Source: Molanna angustata
Taxonomy: Eukaryota; Arthropoda; Insecta; Trichoptera; Molannidae
Length of the DNA: 64,000 bases
Direction of reading: 5' to 3'
Assembly: GCA_963576475.1 (NCBI GenBank)
Contig: OY754972.1
Span: 31,171,107-31,235,106, forward strand
Below are positions 56,579 to 64,000 of this stretch, one piece after another. The notes under the pieces are model-generated. The model had not been told where the DNA came from, ran no database searches, and saw only the letters and a program-made list of their open reading frames with translations. How positions within the stretch are numbered: position 1 is the stretch's first letter; every line of letters begins with the position of its first letter. A program made the translations under genes and the position numbers.

Positions 56579-57074
56579 ATTGTTTATTTGTTTAAATTCT
56601 GTTGGAAATTGTCGTAGACTAATGATACTGTACTTGCATGTGGAAAAATTTCAACCAAAAGTATTATTTTGAGATTGAATTTTTTTTAGTACGATATTGA
56701 TGGTTTTGTTTTGCATGATTGATTCAGTGGATTTGTTCCATGTTTTTTGTCTGTTTGTCTTGTCTATTCTTTTAAACTTTCCTGAACTAATCAGTCACTG
56801 AAATCATTTATTATTATTATTAAATGTTATCAGACAGGCAGCTATGGTGATATGTCTGATCTCACAACAGTATTCACTTGTTCAGTCTGTCAAGTCTATT
56901 TTTGAACACATTAACACTTTGTGCAAACTGTTCCACGCATCCACAACTCTATTAACAGTAAAGGTGGTTTATGTCATATGTTCGGAACAGAATGCAACCA
57001 ATGATGGTCGAGGGATTTAAATCCAGCTTCTTTATTCCTCTTTTGGGCGTTCCTTGAGGAATATAATCAATATC
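56579..57074. other. AT-rich DNA with a possible repeat fragment
   Basis: 56930-57060 is GC-richer (TGTTCCACGCATCCACAACT, GATGGTCGAGGGATTTAAAT) but matches no family I can name. The rest is AT-rich. Confidence 0.3.
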
Positions 57075-57345
57075 TATTTGATTTACTAGTTTCGCTCTAG
57101 ACGACCATCTTCAGAGTAGTGAAGAAACAATAGTCAGATATTAAAGTATTTTTGTTTATATATAACTTCTTGTTACTTACCATTGGTTGTCAATCACTGT
57201 ACTAATTTATATAAATACTCCATGTTATTTAAAAATTTCTTCACTACTCTGAAGACGCTCGTCTAGAGCGAAACTAGTAAGTTAAATTAAACAAAGTGGA
57301 AGAAAATTATAAATGTGTTTTATTTTAATATATTATATAGGTTTT
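57075..57345. mobile_element. Foldback MITE, copy 2
   Basis: TTTACTAGTTTCGCTCTAGA, CGACCATCTTCAGAGTAGTG is mirrored by TTCACTACTCTGAAGACGCT, CGTCTAGAGCGAAACTAGTA across a loop of about 100 bp, then GGAAGAAAATTATAAATGTG as in copy 1. Confidence 0.85.
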
Positions 57346-57472
57346 GTGTGTACAATAAATGGATTTCAATAAATCAGATTTGCACCATTACCACATTTTT
57401 ATAGATTGATTATGATGACAACTTTGAAGATAACAAATTGTTTGTTGTCATAACATAATCTCTCTTTCCTTC

Positions 57473-58474
57473 TTAGCTTTTATCCCTCAAGATGGTGGGG
57501 TCAGGTTGCCTTACTGCGCTTCTCCACTTTGTTCTATCCCTCAAGATGGTGGGGTCAGGTTGCCTTACTGCGCTTCTCCACTTTGTTCTATCCCTCAAGA
57601 TGGTGGGGTCAGGTTGCCTTACTGCGCTTCTCCACTTTGTTCTATCCCTCAAGATGGTGGGGTCAGCTTGCCTTACTGCGCTTCTCCACTTTGTTCTATC
57701 CCTCAAGATGGTGGGGTCAGGTTGCCTTACTGCGCTTCTCCACTTTGTTCTATCCCTCAAGATGGTGGGGTCAGGTTGCCTTACTGCGCTTCTCCACTTT
57801 GTTCTATCCCTCAAGATGGTGGGGTCAGGTTGCCTTACTGCGCTTCTCCACTTTGTTCTATCCCTCAAGATGGTGGGGTCAGCTTGCCTTACTGCGCTTC
57901 TCCACTTTGTTCTATCCCTCAAGATGGTGGGGTCAGGTTGCCTTACTGCGCTTCTCCACTTTGTTCTATCCCTCAAGATGGTGGGGTCAGCTTGCCTTAC
58001 TGCGCTTCTCCACTTTGTTCTATCCCTCAAGATGGTGGGGTCAGCTTGCCTTACTGCGCTTCTCCACTTTGTTCTATCCCTCAAGATGGTGGGGTCAGCT
58101 TGCCTTACTGCGCTTCTCCACTTTGTTCTATCCCTCAAGATGGTGGGGTCAGCTTGCCTTACTGCGCTTCTCCACTTTGTTCTATCCCTCAAGATGGTGG
58201 GGTCAGCTTGCCTTACTGCGCTTCTCCACTTTGTTCTATCCCTCAAGATGGTGGGGTCAGCTTGCCTTACTGCGCTTCTCCACTTTGTTCTATCCCTCAA
58301 GATGGTGGGGTCAGCTTGCCTTACTGCGCTTCTCCACTTTGTTCTATCCTGAGTATCGTCCTCAGAGACATTACATGTCCGCATATCCTCCGCCACCAAG
58401 CTCATCGAGTTTAAGTTGTCATTACATGATTCTAAGCAAGTTTTTAATTGAGGTAAAATAAACACAGAATTCAC
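57473..58474 (-). mobile_element. LINE ORF C terminus expanded into an 18-residue coding minisatellite
   Basis: The minus-strand frame is open for 333 codons. It starts with LINE sequence (VAEDMRTCNVSEDDTQ, 58420-58350), then DRTKWRSAVRQADPTILR repeated 16 times, and closes DKS. D-R-x-K-W-R followed by R-x-A-D-P is the usual end of an RTE-like ORF2 with no repetition. Expansion kept the frame because 54 is divisible by three. The plus strand is also open in all three frames over the array; those frames are considered artefacts. Confidence 0.85.
57483..58348. repeat. 54-bp tandem array, 16 copies, two unit variants
   Basis: The unit contains CCCTCAAGATGGTGGGGTCA and CTTACTGCGCTTCTCCACTT. A single G/C difference (TCAGGTTGCC versus TCAGCTTGCC, Pro versus Ala in the minus-strand peptide) gives the plus-strand order G G G C G G G C G C C C C C C C. 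The repeated GGGC suggests a 216-bp higher-order duplication. Confidence 0.97.
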
Positions 58475-58839
58475 CTCCGTAAACTACTTAAGACTGCCTT
58501 GTTTCATAGAGCCAATAAATTAACTATAGCGCCCTTGGAGTGATGTTGTATTATTAAATGGCGCATTATAAATTATTCATTTTATTTGTCAAGTATAATT
58601 TTATTTTGTTATAGATTTTTTAGTCTCATTTTTTATGTTAATATATTATTGTTCAATAAAACACAATGTTTTGACAATATTTTATCAACTATGTTCCAAT
58701 AAACAATAATTGTTGATTCACTATCTGACACCTCAATATTTTTTATTAAATTTTTTTAACATCTTTTTAATGTTATTTAAACCAATTTATGTAAAATATA
58801 CAGTTAAAGAAAGTACAATATTGTTTTATTTATTAATAA

Positions 58840-58925
58840 AATGAATATGTCCTTGAAACAAGAATATATTCATCCTCATACATTTCTTAAACTAAGCATA
58901 AATGCTGGTGAACTAAATTGGTTGT
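58840..58925 (-). mobile_element. SINE-A tail fragment
   Basis: AATGAATATGTCCTTGAAAC and ACTAAGCATAAATGCT are the reverse complement of the SINE-A body at 26310-26390. The tRNA head is largely gone. Confidence 0.65.
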
Positions 58926-59169
58926 GGCAGAGTACAATTTGTATACATATAGACAAATGCAATATCTCAAACATTTTTTTATGAAAAATTTTCAGGGTTA
59001 ATAAAACTTTTTACTCCTCACTAACCCAAGGGGATATAGTGGGGAGTTATGATTTCACAATTTTTAAGGGCTATTTTTTTATTGCAGATTATCAACTAGT
59101 ATCATGCTGAGATTGTATTCTAAAAAGCAAAGTATCTGTGTGTATGTGTGTGTGTGTGCTATGTACGAA

Positions 59170-59750
59170 GTGTTTATTTATTTATTTAACACTTTATTGT
59201 ACATAATTTATTTTCTAGTACAAATGGCGGACTTATTGCCTAGTGGCAATTTCTTCCAGACAACCATCTGTAACAATTATGGGTGAAAGTGGTTCATGTA
59301 CAAAAAAAGAAAACATACATAAAACTATAGTTTACATTTATACACAAAAAAGTAAGAAGAATAAAAATATGTACCTACACCAATGACAATTAAACAAATC
59401 TTAAATGAAACCTGTTACAACACTATGGGAGGGAAGGGAGAAAAAGGAGAGGGGATATGTCTAACTACAGGAATAGGGAAATTAATGGGAAGTATGTTGG
59501 TTAAGAAATAGAAAGTAAGAGTGTGTGCTTTAATCTAATTTTGAAGGTTGGTGCAGTTCTAATGTCAAGGACCAAGTTGTTCCAGAACCAGGAAACAATG
59601 GACAGTAAAGGATGATAAATAGAAAGCTGTGGCATGGGATGGTGAGGGTTCTCTCTTCTCTAGATCGAAGCGGGAGTCCATGAGAGGCCAGAGGATGAAA
59701 TCTTTCAGTCAGATATGATGAAGCATTAGGGTTGTTCAAAATATTAAACA
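59170..59750 (-). mobile_element. Jockey-like LINE 3' end
   Basis: The minus strand in two frames gives RLFHPL-like LTERFHPLASHGLPLRSREE (59739-59630), then SIVSWFWNNLVLDIRTAPTF and KIRLK, the xxWNxLPLxIRxAPTFxxFKxRLK block. The 3' UTR carries the motif GGCAATAAGTCCGCCATTTG (minus; plus-strand 59225-59245) and ends GTACAATAAAGTGTTAAATA, an AAT-type tail at 59170. The same 3'-UTR motif is the core of the 62-bp satellite. Confidence 0.75.
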
Positions 59751-59788
59751 GAAGACAAACATATGTAGATATATCACAAATATAAAAA

Positions 59789-59977
59789 AATACTTGGTTT
59801 TAGTTCTATTGAAATTTATTTGAGTATCGACGCTGACGATGTGCCTTGCATGAAACTAAAACACATTATTCTGACGATGTGCCTTGCACGAAACTAAAAC
59901 ACATTATTCTGACGATGTGCCTTGCACCAAACGCGTCGATGATCAAATAAATTTCAATAGAACTAAAACCAAGTATT
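59789..59977. mobile_element. MITE with internal 38-bp tandem repeats
   Basis: Ends AATACTTGGTTTTAGTTCTA and TTGAAATTTATTTGA are perfectly mirrored at 59943-59977. Between them CTGACGATGTGCCTTGCA, then GAAACTAAAACACATTATT is present about 2.5 times at a 38-bp period. Confidence 0.85.
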
Positions 59978-60299
59978 TAATCTGTGCTGTCTTGTTGTGC
60001 ACATCTTTAACTCTTTAACTTTTTAATTGTGCCCCTTTAACTTAATTTTAATTTATCATTATTCATAAATTGAGACACGTGAGGTAAATCATAATGAGTT
60101 TCTAGTGGTTGATACTTCCCCCCACTCCCCTCCCTACCTCTCTCCTTTCCCATCCTGTTTTCATAATTGTTAATTAATGTGTATGTACTTAATATATTTT
60201 TAGAATACTATAATTGGCAACATAAAAAATATCTCTGTATATTTGTATAAATCTTTATTGTATTGCTGTTGTATTCTATAAAATAAAAAATATCTACAT
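59978..60299 (+). other. LINE 3'-UTR-like segment
   Basis: C/T-rich CCCCCCACTCCCCTCCCTAC and T-rich sequence ending ATAAAATAAAAAATATC near 60290. The C/T-rich tract is roughly complementary to 59427-59455, so both may be 3' ends of related elements in opposite orientation. Confidence 0.35.
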
Positions 60300-60302
60300 A
60301 CA

Positions 60303-60506
60303 ATGGAGTTTTATCAAGATTTGTCGATCGACAAACTAAACTTACTTAAATCAACAAGTACAGCTAAAGTGATCGACCTCCACAAGAAACTGAAACGATC
60401 AGTAGCCACACAACACATCTGGTTCATCGGTGAATGCAGAAAAGCAGAGGTAACTCCTAACTTTGTGAACATCAAAAACCAAATCGAAGACATCTGTCGC
60501 TACTAA
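60303..60506 (+). CDS. Small ORF, probably retroelement-derived
   Basis: 67 codons beginning MEFYQDLSIDKLNLLKST and containing HKKLKRSVATQHIWFIGECR and VTPNFVNIK. The L-x-x-x-C-x-x-x-x-V-T-P-x-F-V-x-I-K pattern occurs at the N terminus of some retroelement proteins. No host gene was recognised, and it is unlikely to be functional. Confidence 0.3.
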   Translation: MEFYQDLSIDKLNLLKSTSTAKVIDLHKKLKRSVATQHIWFIGECRKAEVTPNFVNIKNQIEDICRY

Positions 60507-60960
60507 AGTCCTGCAAACTGCCCAAAAAACTGGTCGATGTTGGAGAAGTGGTATTTAATCCAAGACGATGTAAGTTTACCTTTATTGCATACATAATAAC
60601 CTGTTGTCACGTTTAAATTCGGTCGAGTTCGATATTTTGCAATTTGACGAGAAGACAAAGAGTGTGTTGATCCCGGGGCAGACGGATAGGAAGCCATTTA
60701 AGTTGCTTGCGAAAATATGATATGTAATCGTATTTGACAAGGTTAAATATGAATCGTATGCAGATATTTTTTAATCAATATAATTTGTTTAGAAGTTCCT
60801 GAGTAAGATCCAAATAGCAAATATCTGCATAATCGAGAATGGGGAGAAGGAGAGTTTGTGCAAGCATTATTTTGATGTTGGTTGGAAGAACTTTTTGAAG
60901 TTTTTTGTCTGAGTGAAAACTATAAGTGTGTATTCTTCTTTATCGATTATAGTCTAAAGT
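60507..60960 (-). mobile_element. LINE reverse-transcriptase C-terminal fragment
   Basis: The minus strand at 60900-60780 reads LQKVLPTNIKIMLAQTLLLP then ILDYADICYLDLTQELLNKL, the conserved thumb-region block. WLPIRLPRDQHTLCLL follows near 60690. 5' truncated and frame-damaged. Confidence 0.75.
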
Positions 60961-61076
60961 ATTCTTTCAATTTTTTTCAACATAGTAATAAATCAGCATA
61001 GTAAATTTAAATTAGCATTTAGTTTTCCACAACACGCACAATGGTGTGGTTTAACTTATAGACAAATTGACTTCTT

Positions 61077-61110
61077 ACCAAAGACCTTACATTATTATAA
61101 GGTCTTTGCT
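61077..61110. repeat. Small palindrome ACCAAAGACCTTA...TAAGGTCTTTG
   Basis: 12-bp arms around a short AT loop. The same tips occur at 9781-9817 inside the MITE, so this is a tiny mobile palindrome or fused TIR pair. Confidence 0.6.
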
Positions 61111-62439
61111 TCTTACTGACTTCAATTTTTTTGATACCAAAATAAATAAACAATATAAAATATTAATTTGTTATATTTAAATTCACTTAATTTTATATTA
61201 CAAAGATTATTTAAGTATCTACTATTTATTTTTTTATGCTTGCATTCTGTTAAAGATAAATAATATGTTTTTACTATTATGTATTTTTTTTATATTTTGT
61301 TATGTTATAATACATAAATACCATATAAGTAAATATATAATACATGTGATGGAAAATTAAGAGGAACTGAAAAGGAACTAACGGCACATGTGTCCCACAG
61401 GATATACTACAGATCATGGTGGCTAAGGTCAAGGCGGCCAGACGCTAATTGAAATGAGATAGAGGGGCAGAAAATTAACATAAGTGAGAGAAGATGAATA
61501 AAAAACACAAATTTGCTTTTGTATTCAGTCATTTATTTCACACAGTTACAAAATAATGTATGTCTACAAAATATCATTGAATAATCACTTTAGAATCACA
61601 AAATAAAAAGAAAATACTATTTTATTTATTTTTCGATAGCATTACAATTGACACGATTTAATTTTTTTTTTACATTGAAAAAGCTATTCAAGTAGATATA
61701 TAAAATATTAAAATTTCAATAACCGTAGAATGGAAAATTCAACAGTAAAATATAAAATCTAAAAGAATTAAAATGCGGGTGAATCAATCTATGAAGATAA
61801 ATTATTTAAAACTATTTAAAATTTGGCTTGATACATTAGATTATCTGCATTGCAAAAAATTACAAATATTAATTAAATAGTGAGATTGAGTGGATCAAAA
61901 GATTGGTCACTTTGTTATGTTGTTGCTAACTTATGTGTACCTATGCTAAAATATATAATTACATATATACATACAGTACCTATATTATAGTAATGAATGC
62001 TACATATGTCACAAAACAAATTCATTATATAAAGCTGTCTATATATTTACAATGCTAACTACATACATAGTTTGTTAATATAATTTTATTATGATATCAT
62101 TTTTACCTTATATAATAATTTTATGTAAAGTTTATTATACACACAATTTTTTAATTTGAACATTACTTACTGAGACATGATATTTTTCTCAAAATATTTT
62201 AGTTAGTATGTGATTTTTTTTCAATATTAGTAAGACAGTAAAATATGCATAATACTATATAATATGTCTTGTATATATTTTTATGTTGTAAACTAGGTTA
62301 TCAATAGATAAAATACACTGAATATTCAAAGACACAAATGGAAAGAGAAAAAATGTATTTATAAAGTTCAGTTAAAAACTCACGACATTCCATAAATTAA
62401 TTCATAATTCTTCAAAATCAATTTCAATTTGAATAAAAA
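61111..62439. other. AT-rich DNA
   Basis: One less AT-rich patch at 61340-61490 (GGCACATGTGTCCCACAGGA, GGTCAAGGCGGCCAGACGCT) is unidentified and may be a repeat fragment. No exon with convincing splice sites. Confidence 0.4.
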
Positions 62440-62565
62440 AATAGATGCCTCACTCTCTACTGCGAATCCGATCCCAATTTTACAATTTTTCACTAAGAAC
62501 CTACCTTTGTAACGGAAAATTTTGTCAAAATTGGGATCAGAGTACAGAGTGTACAGAGAAAGGCA
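62440..62565. mobile_element. MITE fragment related to 9667-9945
   Basis: GCCTCACTCTCTACTGCGAA, TCCGATCCCAATTTTACAAT and ACTAAGAACCTACCTTTGTA resemble both ends of the 9667 element; TTGTCAAAATTGGGATCAGA is the partly mirrored side. Confidence 0.65.
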
Positions 62566-64000
62566 ATTTAAGTAAGATGGGTAATTTATAGAAAAAAATT
62601 TGAATGTAATATTTTAAAAATGACTAAAAGAACTAAATTTTACTTTACTGATTTCTTTCTAAACAGAATTTTCAACGGAGATTTTGTGCAAGTGAAGGCA
62701 TTATTATTATAATTCCGAGCCTATGTTACTTGAAGAGGGTTTTACAAAATACATTTCATAATAAAATTTTGTTTCACAAAACTCTTCGAAAATGGTTGAA
62801 TTCAAATATGTTAAATTTCAATACTTCATAATAAAACTATTGAAGTTTTCTGGATATTTTAATAGATTAACTAAAAAAATAATTTTGGTAAAGTCATTTG
62901 TAAAATTTTAGAAATAAATTTAAAAGGGTAGATAAATTTAGGAGTTGATAACATATGAACATATATTGCTCATAGTTAAGCAATCCTCACATTGAAGGAA
63001 ATGTCATAGAAAGAAACATTGTCAATTTGTGAATCGATTCTCCATACTGGTGCTTTTCTTTTTTCTAAAACCTGTCTAGACCAAATTAAGAATGTTGAAG
63101 GCCTCGCATAGTTAATTCAAAAGGTTTTTATTCAACCACAAAGGTAGATAATAAATGTATTTTGTATTTTTAATATGTAATAAGAATTGTTGAGTTTTCT
63201 TTCACTTTCAAATTATTCTGCTTATTTTTGGCACTCCTAATTTAATTACACCTTTTGATCATAGTTACCGTATGATTCGGTTTTAATTCTGGGGGTTATT
63301 AAAAAATAGTTTAAATTCTAGATGTTTTGTTGAATTCTGTCACATGATACATTTGTATTCAAAACAATTCATCAGACACTATAAATATTTACATACTTTT
63401 TAGGCTCTAACAAGAGTGATATGACATAATGACTATAAAAAAATTGAAATCATGTTTTAATATACAATTAAATGACAATAAGCATGATACATACAAAAAA
63501 TCTAATGAAAATTTGTTATTAATGAAAAATATTGATAAAATTTTTTACTAAGCATTAAAATGCATATAAAGATTTTCCAAAACATGAAAACTGCTAAGAT
63601 TCACATACTCTTAGTAATATAGTTATTTATAAGAACACCAGAAGTAGGAACACAAAAGGTTTTAATAATTTTAGAATGAAGTTAAAAAATAACAGCATAC
63701 TCGATCCAAAATAAATTTTGGTATGACTCATCGCAAAAATATGTTGATCGAACAAAAATACTTCTTTCTTTGATATATCTGTTTCTCATTTCCTGTGTAT
63801 AAAAAACAAAGACAGAAAATGTTTGTATGTTGTAGTAAAATGAACAATCTCCCATATAACGTAGTCATTTAGTAATCATACGCTTATTTCTATGTGACCA
63901 CTCATAAAAAATCATAATTTTAGTCAATTCATAATCTGATTAAAAAAAGCGAAATAAATAGAATCAATTTGTTTTTTCTAAGAAAAAATATTTAACAAAC
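62566..64000. other. AT-rich DNA to the window end
   Basis: No gene, RNA or repeat recognised. Confidence 0.5.

Noticed and set aside
57492..58461. Three long plus-strand ORFs
   Set aside because: They are frames through the 54-bp array; the LINE coding sense is the minus strand.

Overview
The window is eukaryotic nuclear DNA, AT-rich and dense in transposable elements. It is almost certainly from an arthropod. An insect, plausibly a moth or butterfly, is my best guess from the RTE-, Jockey- and R2-type LINE remnants, the tRNA-headed SINEs and a centriolar CEP135-type protein. The order is an inference, not something the sequence proves.

Four host loci are supported. (1) At 935-1158 (+) lies the last exon of a FAD-dependent D-amino-acid/D-aspartate oxidase ending in the peroxisomal signal SKL; its other exons are left of the window. 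(2) A complete 17-exon gene on the minus strand, 37702 down to 16219, encodes a 1200-residue RELCH (KIAA1468) homologue with LisH, coiled-coil and HEAT-type regions. All splice phases agree and the summed CDS (3603 nt) is a multiple of three. (3) A small minus-strand THAP zinc-finger gene has coding exons at 49527-49313 and 46984-46662 (177 residues) and probably a non-coding first exon near 50455-50339. (4) A plus-strand CEP135/Bld10-like centriolar coiled-coil gene at 51185-54481 (1098 residues) has no intron. Genes 3 and 4 are head to head.

Most of the rest is mobile DNA. 2160-5940 is a minus-strand RTE-type LINE split by an opposite-strand LINE fragment. 6790-9200 is a decayed R2-like LINE split by a Harbinger-like element with TAA target duplications. 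9273-9660 is one SINE inside another. 12165-14300 holds further fragments. RELCH introns carry LINE ends, SINEs, MITEs, a 62-bp satellite array and, in intron 1, a 1.57-kb foldback with roughly 700-bp arms. 42735-45285 is a Jockey/CR1-like LINE. The THAP intron holds two LINE remnants. 54931-56578 is a TIR element with repeated CAGGGGACTG motifs. 57473-58474 is a 54-bp coding minisatellite. 59170-60960 holds more LINE ends and a MITE. 61111-64000 is mostly featureless AT-rich DNA.

The most unusual theme is that three long, highly homogeneous tandem arrays (58 bp x16, 62 bp x28, 54 bp x16) each look like an amplified piece of the 3' part of a non-LTR retrotransposon. Two sit inside recognisable LINE coding sequence, and the third resembles a LINE 3'-UTR motif also present at 59220. 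Exon edges were placed by eye from splice consensus, reading-frame continuity and protein family knowledge; no database search was run.
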